Shown: positions 28,505 to 36,078, counted from the first letter of the stretch. The stretch: 57,197 bases of DNA from an uncultured Oscillospiraceae bacterium (GCA_934446455.1 CAKSEE010000013.1:1-57197), one strand, 5' to 3'. The notes: generated from the sequence alone by a model not told the origin. Translations and numbers: made by a program.

Positions 28505-29944
28505 TCAGGGCGTGCAGACCGTCCCTACGAAAAGCGGGATACCCGCGTCGTTTGTGATAACAAAGATAAACGGACGGTCGTAATAAAGCTCTATCTCCTC
28601 CTCGGGCGGCATTGCAGAGCCCGCAAGCGGTATACGCACCACGGCTGCGGCGGTAACGCCCTGCTCGTCCATGCTCACGCGCGCAGAGTGCTTTACGCCC
28701 GCAAGCATAACCTCGTCCTCGTCGGGCAGCAGCGGGGAGAAATCGCCGCCCTCGAACACGCTCGTTACGCCAAGCTCCTTAAGCCCCTGCGCCAGGTCAA
28801 GGTCGGAGGACACGTCAAACTTAGGCACGTGCAGGTGTATGCGGAGCGTTTTCTGCTTGTCATAGTCGCTTGCGCCCCCGAACACGAACCGCTTGAAGTC
28901 GCCGTCCGCAAGCACGTCGTCTATGGACTTGCCCTCGTCGGGCAGGATAAACGTCATTGCGCCGCCGTGGTCAAGCCCCTTGCGCACCGCGCCGAACGTT
29001 TCGCCGAAATAATAGCAGCCCGTCATATCGTACTCGTACATAAATTCCGCCGTAACGTCGCCGCCCGCCGCGTGGAACGTCAGCCGCTCGTTTTTCGACC
29101 TGCTGAACTCGTCCACCCAGTTCGCCTTGTAATAAATGGTGGACACAAGCTCCGCAAGCTGAAGCTCCCCGGACTCGAAGCGCGCGGGGGTGTTTATAAG
29201 CCCGCCCGTCTGCGCGCTTATCCAGTCGGTAAGCGCCCTTGAATAGCCGCTGCTGCTCATATCCCCCGTAAATACCGAGGCGCGGAACGTCTGCGCCAGC
29301 GTATCCGCCGTGGAGCGGTCCGCCTTAACGCCGTTGTCCAGCCACAGCGAGTTTGCAAGCAGCACCTTTGCAACGCCGTCGTCAACGTAGCTTGCGTTCC
29401 ACAGGTCCTGCGCGTAACCGCCCGCCGCTTCGGCGCTGTCAGCTCCCATGAGCGACAGCACCTGCTCCCGCGCCGCGCCGTCGGTCGACTGCGCGAGCAC
29501 TGCAAGCGCCATGTAAAGGTTCGCGGGGGAGTATATGCGGTTCTCGCCGTCCGCGCCGCTCAGAAACTGCTGCGAGGTGAGCGAGAAGAACTCGCCCGCG
29601 GACTCGGACAGACCGTCTGCGGCTTCCATGCGCGTCCTGCGCTCGCTCGACCATTCGTCCCACTTTTCGTCGCGGTTCGTATCAAGCACAGAGGGATAGC
29701 GCGCCGCTTTCGGGTATTCCGCCTTGGCAATGGCGTAGCGCGAGTAGGACAGCTCCGCGAAACGCTGCGGCAGCAGGGATATTCCCCACGCCGCACAGAA
29801 GCACAGCGCAGCCGCCGCAGCCGCGCAGCCTATCCACAGCGGAACACGCCGTTTGCGCTCGCGCTTTCTGCGCGCGGCGTCGGTCTGCTCAACAATCTTT
29901 TCGTCTATGTCCTGCATTGCGTTCATTATGTCGTCACGTTTCAT
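28505..29944 (-). CDS. membrane-anchored serpin, putative anti-sigma partner
   Basis: A 479-residue fusion. Residues 1-33 are cytosolic and highly charged (MKRDDIMNAMQDIDEKIVEQ). A membrane helix spans about 35-57, and a linker runs to about 115. A complete serpin (serine protease inhibitor) domain follows, with FFSLTSQQFLS, NRIYSPANLYMALAVLAQ, VSTIYYKANWVDEF, HLHVPKFDVSSDLDL, and the end YYDRPFIFVITNDAGIPLF. The reactive-centre hinge reads DEQGVTAAAVV, small residues as expected for an inhibitory serpin; by spacing from the hinge Gly the scissile bond would be near Gly-Ser-Ala-Met (P1 probably Ser). The ATG overlaps the upstream ECF sigma stop (ATGA). The serpin would face outside and could sense or inhibit proteases. 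Confidence 0.9.
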   Translation of the reverse strand: MKRDDIMNAMQDIDEKIVEQTDAARRKRERKRRVPLWIGCAAAAAALCFCAAWGISLLPQRFAELSYSRYAIAKAEYPKAARYPSVLDTNRDEKWDEWSSERRTRMEAADGLSESAGEFFSLTSQQFLSGADGENRIYSPANLYMALAVLAQSTDGAAREQVLSLMGADSAEAAGGYAQDLWNASYVDDGVAKVLLANSLWLDNGVKADRSTADTLAQTFRASVFTGDMSSSGYSRALTDWISAQTGGLINTPARFESGELQLAELVSTIYYKANWVDEFSRSKNERLTFHAAGGDVTAEFMYEYDMTGCYYFGETFGAVRKGLDHGGAMTFILPDEGKSIDDVLADGDFKRFVFGGASDYDKQKTLRIHLHVPKFDVSSDLDLAQGLKELGVTSVFEGGDFSPLLPDEDEVMLAGVKHSARVSMDEQGVTAAAVVRIPLAGSAMPPEEEIELYYDRPFIFVITNDAGIPLFVGTVCTP

Positions 29945-30498
29945 ATGTCATAGCCCTCCTTTATAAGATACTCCTTAAGCGCCGCGCGCATACGGAACAG
30001 CAGGCTTTTCATGCCGCCCTCGCTCATGCCGCAGAGCTTCGCCACGTCCTTGAGCGGGTCCATGAAAAAATACCGCGCCACAAACGCGAACCGTGCTTTC
30101 TGCGGCTGCTCCCACAAAAAGCGCGATATAACCGCGGACAGCTCGCGCGTTTCCGCAAGCTGCTCCGCGCTCCCGCCGCCAACGCACTCCGCAAGCTCGT
30201 CCAGCGAGAGCGCATACTGCGAGGCGGAGCGCTTCTCCGCGTGCTTTTTGCGCCACACGTCAATAGACAGGCAGCGCGTTATCCCCGCAAGAAACGCGGA
30301 GAGTATATTCGGCGCGTGCGGCGGCATGGTTTCCCACGCGCGCATATAGGTGTCGTTCACGCAGTCCTGCGTTTCCTCGCAGCTGCCGAGAATATTGTGC
30401 GCAACCTTTGTAAGGTACCTGCCGTATTTGTGCTGAGTCTCCCTTACGGCGCGCTCGTCGCGGCTGTGGTAAAGCGCCACGATGTCCTTGTCCTCCAT
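29941..30498 (-). CDS. ECF-type RNA polymerase sigma factor
   Basis: A 185-residue ECF sigma factor. Region 2 (about 5-75) has YHSRDERAVRETQHKYGRYL, ILGSCEETQDCVNDTYMRAWETMP and AFLAGITRCLSIDVWR. Region 4 (about 125-180) has RFAFVARYFFMDPLKDVAKL and CGMSEGGMKSLLFRMRAALK. The ATG has an AGGAGGCTG ribosome-binding site. It overlaps the serpin gene by 4 nt, so the pair is translationally coupled in the manner of sigma and anti-sigma. A promoter of ECF type precedes it, suggesting autoregulation. Confidence 0.92.
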   Translation of the reverse strand: MEDKDIVALYHSRDERAVRETQHKYGRYLTKVAHNILGSCEETQDCVNDTYMRAWETMPPHAPNILSAFLAGITRCLSIDVWRKKHAEKRSASQYALSLDELAECVGGGSAEQLAETRELSAVISRFLWEQPQKARFAFVARYFFMDPLKDVAKLCGMSEGGMKSLLFRMRAALKEYLIKEGYDI

Positions 30499-30546
30499 GA
30501 TGTCAGCCTCCTTTTTCGCGGAACCGATACCGCTTGTTATTATTAT

Positions 30547-30573
30547 AGCCGTTTTTCGCAGGAAAAGGTTTCA
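30547..30573 (-). promoter_or_regulatory. ECF-like promoter of the sigma-serpin operon
   Basis: TGAAAC (30568-30573), followed by CTTTT, lies 16 bp from CGGCT (30547-30551) on the minus strand, close to ECF promoters of the GAAAC...CG type. A TATAAT follows at once, so a sigma-A reading is possible. Confidence 0.55.
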
Positions 30574-30588
30574 CTTTTTAATAAAAAA

Positions 30589-30617
30589 ACGGCTCGGGGC
30601 TTTACGCTCCAAGCCGT
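30589..30617 (-). terminator. terminator of the DUF3795 gene
   Basis: ACGGCT/AGCCGT with inner GG/CC pairs, followed on the minus strand by seven T residues. It shields the sigma-serpin promoter from read-through. Confidence 0.75.
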
Positions 30618-30622
30618 AAGTA

Positions 30623-30997
30623 TTATCTTGCGCCCGTTCTGATAAACTCTATGAGCTCCTCGGAGTCGTCAAAGTCGTCGTAATCGCCCGTTATTCCCTC
30701 GCGGTGGTAAACAACGCCCTGCCGCTCGTTGCGCTCAAGGCAGTCGAGCAGCGCCGCCTCGCCATAGCGCCTGACAAACACCGTGAAAGCGTAGGGCTTT
30801 ATCTTGCCAAGCAGTCCCCTGCGGCAGTCCTGCGCGCAGTCGCTGCAATGCTCAAAGCCCTTGCTTATTGAGCACTTTCTGTTCTCGCACCAGTCCTTAT
30901 CGGGGCAGTCGCCCGAATTGCAGCCCCTGCACTCGCCGTTTTCAGAGCATAAGCAGCACGCAAGCCCGCAGCGGGCTATTCCTAATTCACGTTTCAT
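30623..30997 (-). CDS. DUF3795 cysteine-rich protein
   Basis: A 124-residue protein whose first half is rich in cysteine: ARCGLACCLCSENGECRGCNSGDCPDKDWCENRKC and EHCSDCAQDC, twelve or more Cys in pairs (written here in pieces). This is the DUF3795 pattern, thought to bind zinc or an iron-sulfur cluster. The second half is a helical domain (YGEAALLDCLERNERQGVVYHREG). The ATG has a GGAGGAGAC site. The function of the family is not known. Confidence 0.82.
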   Translation of the reverse strand: MKRELGIARCGLACCLCSENGECRGCNSGDCPDKDWCENRKCSISKGFEHCSDCAQDCRRGLLGKIKPYAFTVFVRRYGEAALLDCLERNERQGVVYHREGITGDYDDFDDSEELIEFIRTGAR

Positions 30998-31090
30998 GTC
31001 TCCTCCTTACAGTTCTTAACGGCTCTCGCCTTCCTGACTATGCAATAGCCGCTGACCGTTTTCCGCAGGTGAAAACCTTGGTATAAAAAA

Positions 31091-31307
31091 GTACCTCGCC
31101 GCGGAATTGCGTGCGAGGCACTCGCTGGCGCGCATGGCGTGGTTCTGCACTTTATGCGGGCGAAAACGCGTAAAAAGAAAAGCGCCTCGCCGCGGAATTG
31201 CGTGCGAGGCACTCGCTTGAAGTGACGGCACGATTCCACGTATAACGCGGGTGTAAACCTGTGTAAAAAAAGCGCCTCGCCGCGGAATTGCAGGCGAGGC
31301 ACTCGCT
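31091..31307 (-). repeat. three tandem 36-bp terminator units, period about 90 bp
   Basis: Units lie at 31091-31126, 31182-31217 and 31272-31307. Each forms a GCCTCGC/GCGAGGC-type stem with an inner GCAATTCCGCG loop, followed on the minus strand by CTTTT-rich sequence. The first unit begins directly at the 3' end of tRNA-Ser. The 55-bp spacers are also recognisably similar. All three could act as terminators, one after another. Nothing codes between them and the DUF3795 gene. Confidence 0.8.
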
Positions 31308-31400
31308 GGCGGAGAAGGAGGGATTCGAACCCTCGTGCCGGCTCATCACCGACAAAACGATTTCGAGTCGTTCTCGTTGCGACCACTTCGATACTTCTCC
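31307..31400 (-). tRNA. tRNA-Ser (anticodon CGA)
   Basis: A 94-nt class II tRNA. The acceptor stem pairs GGAGAAG with CTTCTCC, discriminator G and encoded CCA follow. The anticodon stem ACGACT...AGTCGT-type arm presents CGA, reading UCG. The variable arm is long, and the T arm reads GAGGGTTCGAATCCCTC. Its last base overlaps the first downstream terminator unit. Confidence 0.93.
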
Positions 31401-31431
31401 ATATAGGCTCCGCATTTAACGGAGCAAAAGT

Positions 31432-31460
31432 ATTATACCACATTTCTCCCGATTTGTCAA
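31432..31460 (-). promoter_or_regulatory. promoter of tRNA-Ser
   Basis: Perfect TTGACA (31455-31460) and TATAAT (31432-31437), 17-bp spacer, minus strand; followed by a GCTCCG/CGGAGC hairpin before the tRNA. Confidence 0.88.
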
Positions 31461-31479
31461 GGGGATTTTTGCCGCAAAG

Positions 31480-31516
31480 GGACGTTCCCGCAAAAAAGCC
31501 TGCGGGAACGCCGTTT
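31480..31516. terminator. hairpin after the cytidylate kinase-like gene
   Basis: GTTCCCGC/GCGGGAAC stem with an A-rich loop lies between the kinase-like gene and the tRNA promoter. The T run is weak, so it is a likely rather than certain terminator. Confidence 0.45.
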
Positions 31517-31538
31517 GCCGCGGAATGCGGGTTAAGCG

Positions 31539-32138
31539 TCAGCGGAGAGCCGTACGCGCTTCAACATACTTTATAAGCAGGTCTGTAGTGCCCTCAATGC
31601 CAAGGCGCGAGGAATTTATCGTGATGTCGTAGCTGCGCGAATCGCCCCACTTGCCCTCGCAGTGGGTGTTGTGGTAGGTGCGGCGGCGCTTGTCGTTGTG
31701 CTCCATAAGCGAGCGCGCCTTTTCCTCGGATACGCCCTCGCGCTCGGCGGTGCGTTTTATCTTAGCGTCAATGTCGCCGAGTATGAATATGCGCACGAGT
31801 CCCGCGTTGTTGCGCAGGAAATAGTCCGCGCACCTGCCGATTACCACAAAGCTCTCGCCCGCGTCCGCACGCGCCCTGAGGTAGTCAAACTGCATACGGG
31901 CCACAATGTCCTCGGGGGAGTTGCTGTAACCGTTCACCGTGCGTGAAAAAAGAAGGTTGCGCGCACTCTCGTCGTATTTTTGCAGATACTCCGCGTCGGT
32001 GTTCTTTTCCTTTGCTATTTCTGCGAGAATATTGCTGTCCAGAAGCGGCAGTCCGAAATGCTTTGCAAGCCCCGCCGCAACAACGTGTCCGCCGCTGCCG
32101 AACTCTCTGCCTACGGATATTATCAGCTGCTTGTCCAT
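31539..32138 (-). CDS. cytidylate kinase-like family protein
   Basis: A 199-residue P-loop protein of the cytidylate kinase-like family (PF13189). The N-terminus LIISVGREFGSGGHVVAAGLAKHFG has the modified Walker A GREFGSGG typical of the family. FVVIGRCADYFLRN, FILGDIDAKIKRTAEREGVS and HNDKRRRTYHNTHCEGKWGD are further family blocks; the last corresponds to the lid and nucleotide site. It probably phosphorylates a nucleoside monophosphate, but the physiological substrate is unproven. The ATG has CAGGAGG upstream, and a promoter lies 80 bp away. Confidence 0.88.
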   Translation of the reverse strand: MDKQLIISVGREFGSGGHVVAAGLAKHFGLPLLDSNILAEIAKEKNTDAEYLQKYDESARNLLFSRTVNGYSNSPEDIVARMQFDYLRARADAGESFVVIGRCADYFLRNNAGLVRIFILGDIDAKIKRTAEREGVSEEKARSLMEHNDKRRRTYHNTHCEGKWGDSRSYDITINSSRLGIEGTTDLLIKYVEARTALR

Positions 32139-32217
32139 AATGTTGAACCTCCTGATGAATTACTGCCCGATATCTTGCGGCGCGGCTGTATTTTTTATGC
32201 AGCGCCGTCCTATAATG

Positions 32218-32246
32218 ATTATACCACAGCCGCGCGCTTTTTTCAA
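32218..32246 (-). promoter_or_regulatory. promoter of the cytidylate kinase-like gene
   Basis: TTGAAA (32241-32246) and TATAAT (32218-32223), 17-bp spacer, minus strand. The leader holds a CGGCG...CGCCG hairpin. The rest of the 301-bp gap 32139-32439 shows only this and the divergent promoter at 32351. Confidence 0.82.
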
Positions 32247-32350
32247 GTGCGGCGCAGCGCTCAGCGAAAAATTTGTGCGAATGTTATAGTGACATATGCA
32301 AAAGTTGTGTTAAGATTCCGCTAAATTTTTCTGTTTTACGGTTATTTTTA

Positions 32351-32379
32351 TTGACAAGGGTGCTGCGTTATGGTAAAAT
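32351..32379 (+). promoter_or_regulatory. promoter of the AI-2E family transporter gene
   Basis: TTGACA (32351-32356) and TAAAAT (32374-32379) with a 17-bp spacer. Confidence 0.82.
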
Positions 32380-32439
32380 TATAATTGATACCCGCACGGG
32401 CAATTCAACCTTAAACGACATATTCCGACTAAAACAGAG

Positions 32440-33918
32440 GTGACTTTTACGAAAATTAACTGGAACAAAAAATACACCACCGTCGCGGCATACTGCCTTG
32501 GCGTTATCGCAATATCCGTGCTTTTCGTGGTGTTTGTATTCAAATTTGATTCGTTCGCGCAGGGCTTTTCATGGGTAGGCTCCGTCGCCGCCCCGATAAT
32601 CTGCGGCATTATCATCGCTTACATTCTCAACCCCCTTGTGGACGTTATTGAAAGAAAGCTCTTCGGCAAAATGCTGCGCACAAAGCCCGGCACAGACAGC
32701 CTTGTGATAAAGCAGCTGCGCAAGTCGCCCGTTGCCAACACAAAAATGGTAAAGGGCCTTGAAAAGCGCGCGCCCACAATGGAAGAAAAGATTAAAAAGC
32801 GCCGCACGCTGGTGCGCGTACTTTCTATAGTCGTGGCTTACGTTATCGTCCTCGCAGCGCTCACGGGCATTGTCATAGCCGTTGTGCCGAGCGTCGCAAA
32901 GAGCGTTATCGACCTTGCGGACCAGATGCCACTCTACGTTGAAAAGGCTGACGAGTGGCTTCAGGAAACCTTTGCAAACAACCCCGACCTTGTAAAGTAT
33001 ATTTCGGGCGAGATAAGCGGTCTCACCGACCTTGTCACGAAGTTTGCTGACATGGTAAAGCCCATGTCGTCGGACATCATCGGCAATATAAGCTCGGGGC
33101 TTTTCAAGGCTGCTTCCGCTGTGTTCACCGCGCTTAAGAACATGGTAATAGGGCTTGTTATAGCCATTTATCTGCTGTTCAGCAAGGAACGCCTGCTGGC
33201 GCAGATAAAGAAGATGGTTTTCGCCATGATAAAGCCCGAAAAGGCGCGCAGACTGTTCACAACGGCTTCCAAGAGCAACGTTATCTTCAAGCAGTACATC
33301 GTGTCGAACCTCATTGACGCGCTTATCATATTCGTTTGCATGATGATAGGAATGCTTGTTATGGGTATGCCCTACCCCATGCTTATTGCGGTGGTATGCG
33401 GCGTTACCAACCTTATCCCGTTCTTCGGACCGTTCATCGGCGCTATCCCGAGCGGCTTCCTTATCCTCCTCGTAGACCCGATAAAGGTCATATGGTTCGC
33501 AATATTCGTTCTGGTGCTTCAGCAGCTTGACGGAAACGTGCTCAAGCCCCTGCTTTTCGGCGAGTCCATGGGACTTCCCGCAATCTGGGTGCTGGTTTCC
33601 ATTATCGTTGGCGGCGGGCTTTTCGGTATCCCCGGAATGCTCCTCGGAACGCCCGTTTTCGCGGTGTTCTATATGCTCTTTGCCGAGTACGTCAAGGACC
33701 GCCTTGAAAGAAAGTCAATGCCCTCCTCAACCGACTGCTACACTGTCACAATGGAGCAATTCGACAAGCAATACCCGCCCGAGCCGCCGCTCCCCACGCC
33801 TGAGCCTGTGAGAGCGCCCGCGCCGCACGGCTCGTCCGCATCGCACGGATCGCCCGCGCCCAACACGGAGAATGCGCCGCCCAGAAACAGCGCAAAAACC
33901 GCAAAGCTAAAGAAATAA
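32440..33918 (+). CDS. AI-2E family transporter (PF01594)
   Basis: A membrane protein of about 490 residues. The N-terminal pair of helices runs from about 15 to 65, with IICGIIIAYILNPLVDVIERKL. A central extracellular helical region spans about 160-225. The conserved C-terminal bundle of five or six helices contains FSKERLLAQIKKMVFA-like sequence, MLVMGMPYPMLIAVVCGVTNLIPFFGPFIGAIP and VLVLQQLDGNVLKPLLFG, the family hallmarks (read in pieces). A Pro-rich cytosolic tail closes it. Family members include the AI-2 exporter TqsA and Na+/H+ antiporters, so the substrate is open. The start is uncertain: the only standard codon is GTG at 32440, inside the AGAGGTGA that looks like its own ribosome-binding site. 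Confidence 0.88.
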   Translation: MTFTKINWNKKYTTVAAYCLGVIAISVLFVVFVFKFDSFAQGFSWVGSVAAPIICGIIIAYILNPLVDVIERKLFGKMLRTKPGTDSLVIKQLRKSPVANTKMVKGLEKRAPTMEEKIKKRRTLVRVLSIVVAYVIVLAALTGIVIAVVPSVAKSVIDLADQMPLYVEKADEWLQETFANNPDLVKYISGEISGLTDLVTKFADMVKPMSSDIIGNISSGLFKAASAVFTALKNMVIGLVIAIYLLFSKERLLAQIKKMVFAMIKPEKARRLFTTASKSNVIFKQYIVSNLIDALIIFVCMMIGMLVMGMPYPMLIAVVCGVTNLIPFFGPFIGAIPSGFLILLVDPIKVIWFAIFVLVLQQLDGNVLKPLLFGESMGLPAIWVLVSIIVGGGLFGIPGMLLGTPVFAVFYMLFAEYVKDRLERKSMPSSTDCYTVTMEQFDKQYPPEPPLPTPEPVRAPAPHGSSASHGSPAPNTENAPPRNSAKTAKLKK

Positions 33919-33923
33919 AACCA

Positions 33924-33953
33924 GACCGCCGCTCGTTTTTCTGAGCGGCGGTC
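33924..33953 (+). terminator. terminator of the transporter gene
   Basis: A perfect 11-bp GACCGCCGCTC/GAGCGGCGGTC stem. The remaining gap to 34131 is GC-rich and holds two copies of GCCCCCGCGAGGGCGC (about 34053 and 34114), each a short hairpin. Confidence 0.75.
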
Positions 33954-34131
33954 GTTCTTGAATGTGCCCATTGCGGGGGGCTTGGCGCCTCTCCGGCGCA
34001 TTGCTCCCGCCTGGCGCGGCGCACAATTTCCGCGCTGAAAACAGCAAACGCCCCCGCGAGGGCGCTCCCCATGCCGCACGGCACAGGATTCGCCGCGCCG
34101 AATGCGGCGCCAGCCCCCGCGAGGGCGCCCC

Positions 34132-35076
34132 TCACTTGAGGAAGCCCTCTATTATCTTTTCCTCCGCCTGCTCCTTGGTAAGACCAAGGCTGCAAAGCTT
34201 CATTATCTGCTCGCCCGCTATCTTGCCGATAGCCGCCTCGTGGATTAGCTGCGCGTCTACGTGGGAAGCGTTGAGCGCGGGCTGCGCGTCTACCCTGCCG
34301 TGCTCCGCTATAATGGCGTCGCACGCGGAATGCCCCGTGCAGCGGTTGCTGCCCTCTATAACGGAGTAGAACGCCTGATGCGAGTTCCCGCGCGCTACCG
34401 AGCGGGAAACGAGGTCAACGCCGCTGTCCTCGCCCTCGAGCTTTACGCTGAACTTTGTTACCGCGTCCTCTTCGCCGTCGGTCATTATGCGCTCGCGCAC
34501 GATAATCTTAGCGCCCTTGCCGAGAACGCCGCTCGTGCTGCGGGTGGAGCGGTCAACGCCGCCCAGCTGTATCGTGTCCATTTCAAGGCGGGCGTTCTCC
34601 TTAAGGTAGCAGTCGGTCACGGGGTCTATCTTTCGCAGCCCCGTGCCCTTGCCCGTGCCTATGTGCTTTTCCTTGTAAAGCACGCTCGCGTCCTTTTCAA
34701 GGAAAAAGCGGTGAATGCCGTTGTGGCGCGCCGTTTCCTCGCCGTCGCTGTGAACGCCGCAGCCCGCGACTATAACTACGTCCGCGCCCTCGCCGATGTA
34801 GAAGTCGTTGTACACAAGATCGTCTACGTTGCTGTGCGTAACGCACGCGGGGATATACACCGTTTCGCCCCTGGTGTGGGGCTTTACGGTTATTGTAATG
34901 CCGGGGTTGTCGGTCTTTGGCTCTATGGTTATGTTTGCGGAGGATTTTCTGCCCGCACACTTGCTGTCCTCGCGGATATTGTAAGCGCCGTTGAAGCCGC
35001 TCACCTCGTCATACTCCGAAATGATCCTGAGCATATCCGCCGTCACGGGGTTTATAAGCTCGGGTACGTCGCTCAT
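34132..35076 (-). CDS. sufB: SufB/SufD family iron-sulfur scaffold protein
   Basis: A 314-residue SufBD-family protein with the right-handed beta-helix core (AGRKSSANITIEPKTDNPGI, VIVAGCGVHSDG, RSVARGNSHQAFYSVIEG) and the C-terminal helical end HEAAIGKIAGEQIMKLCSLGL. It is much shorter than Escherichia coli SufB, like the single SufB of two-gene SufC-SufB (SMS-type) systems in anaerobes. It would act with SufC to assemble Fe-S clusters. A Cys in KLCS and the His in LIHEAAIG are candidate ligands near the SufB/SufD active region. Its ATG at 35076 shares the A of the sufC stop. Confidence 0.88.
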   Translation of the reverse strand: MSDVPELINPVTADMLRIISEYDEVSGFNGAYNIREDSKCAGRKSSANITIEPKTDNPGITITVKPHTRGETVYIPACVTHSNVDDLVYNDFYIGEGADVVIVAGCGVHSDGEETARHNGIHRFFLEKDASVLYKEKHIGTGKGTGLRKIDPVTDCYLKENARLEMDTIQLGGVDRSTRSTSGVLGKGAKIIVRERIMTDGEEDAVTKFSVKLEGEDSGVDLVSRSVARGNSHQAFYSVIEGSNRCTGHSACDAIIAEHGRVDAQPALNASHVDAQLIHEAAIGKIAGEQIMKLCSLGLTKEQAEEKIIEGFLK

Positions 35077-35798
35077 CAGCAGACACCTCCGTTTCTCCTG
35101 GGACAAGCGCAGGTGTACTCTCCCTTAAGCAGCGCGGGAAGTATCTCCTCGCGCGCGCCCGCAGTCCTTACCCTGCCGTCCGCTACAACTATTATCTCGT
35201 CCGCTATGGACAGAATGCGCTCCTGATGGGATATTACGACAAGCGTTCCCTCAGTCTTTGAGCGTATCTCCTCAAACGTTTCCACAAGGCGCGAGAAGCT
35301 CCACAGGTCTATGCCAGCCTCGGGCTCGTCGAACACCGAAAGCTTCGCCCTGCGCGCAAGCACGGTCGCTATCTCAATGCGCTTCGCCTCGCCGCCCGAA
35401 AGAGCGCTGCTCATCTCGCGGCCGATGTACTCCTCCGCGCAGAGCCCCACCTTTCCCAGAAGCTCGCACAGCGAGGTGTCCTTAAGGCTCTCCCCCGCCG
35501 CAAGCTCCAGCAGGTCGCGCACGGTAAGCCCCTTGAAGCGCACGGGCTGCTGAAACGCGTATGCAACGCCCTTTTTCGCGCGCTGCGTGATATCGAGCGG
35601 GGTCAGGTCCTCCCCGTCGAGAAGTATCTGCCCGCTGTCGGGCCGCTCAACACCCGCAATAAGCTTGGCGAGCGTGGTCTTTCCGCCGCCGTTTGGTCCT
35701 GTTATAACGATAAGCTTTTTTGTAGCCTTGTAGCTTATCCCGTTTATTATAGGCTCTCCGTCGGGCAGGTGCCAGACGAGGTCTTTAAGCTCCAGCAA
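35076..35798 (-). CDS. sufC: SufC, iron-sulfur assembly ATPase
   Basis: A 240-residue ABC ATPase of the Suf system. Walker A is GPNGGGKTT, the signature is LSGGEAKR, Walker B is LSVFDEPEAGID, and the switch His lies in VVISHQ. It begins at a TTG codon behind AAAGGAGAG; no ATG fits the family start. SufC energises SufB during cluster assembly. The C-terminus CACPRRNGGVC carries three Cys, which is unusual for SufC and may bind metal or iron. It is coupled to sufB by a one-base overlap. No sufS, sufU or sufD is in the window. Confidence 0.93.
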   Translation of the reverse strand: MLELKDLVWHLPDGEPIINGISYKATKKLIVITGPNGGGKTTLAKLIAGVERPDSGQILLDGEDLTPLDITQRAKKGVAYAFQQPVRFKGLTVRDLLELAAGESLKDTSLCELLGKVGLCAEEYIGREMSSALSGGEAKRIEIATVLARRAKLSVFDEPEAGIDLWSFSRLVETFEEIRSKTEGTLVVISHQERILSIADEIIVVADGRVRTAGAREEILPALLKGEYTCACPRRNGGVC

Positions 35799-35841
35799 TT
35801 TATTCTCTCCTTTCGGGCGGAATATTCCCGCCGTACCTTAA

Positions 35842-35870
35842 ATTGTATCACAAACACAAACTTTTGTCAA
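35842..35870 (-). promoter_or_regulatory. promoter of sufCB
   Basis: TTGACA (35865-35870) and TACAAT (35842-35847), 17-bp spacer, minus strand. The -35 box lies 4 bp from the end of element B. Confidence 0.85.
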
Positions 35871-35874
35871 GGAA

Positions 35875-36078
35875 ACCTCTAAAAGCCGTTTTGAAACGGG
35901 AAAATGGGCAGAGTGCGCCGAATGCGAGGAAAGCCGACGAGGTAAGGCCGTATGCACGACGTTGCGAAGCGAAATAACCTAGCGACGGCACGGACGCCGT
36001 CACATCGGAAATTTCGCTTGCCGAGAGAAGCAGTCGGTGCGCTATACGCATTTTCACTCAAGCAAGGCTTTTAGAGGT
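35875..36078. repeat. structured element, copy B, with a nested insertion
   Basis: A 204-bp non-coding element bounded by ACCTCTAAAAGCC/GGCTTTTAGAGGT. Compared with copy A it has GAAAATG pairing with CATTTTC, and TGCG-CTATA-CGCA. The apical hairpin seen in copy A is opened here by about 55-70 extra bases. These form their own stems, AAGCGAAAT/ATTTCGCTT enclosing GACGGC/GCCGTC. The element fills the gap between the amidohydrolase gene and the sufCB promoter. Confidence 0.75.

Noticed and set aside
31091..31307. CRISPR array with three repeats
   Set aside because: Three 36-bp repeats with 55-bp related spacers, each a terminator hairpin with T run; spacers are too long and too similar, and no cas genes are near.
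33954..34131. Mobile element between the transporter gene and sufB
   Set aside because: Two GCCCCCGCGAGGGCGC hairpins and GC-rich sequence are present, but there are no terminal repeats or conserved linkers like those of the other elements.
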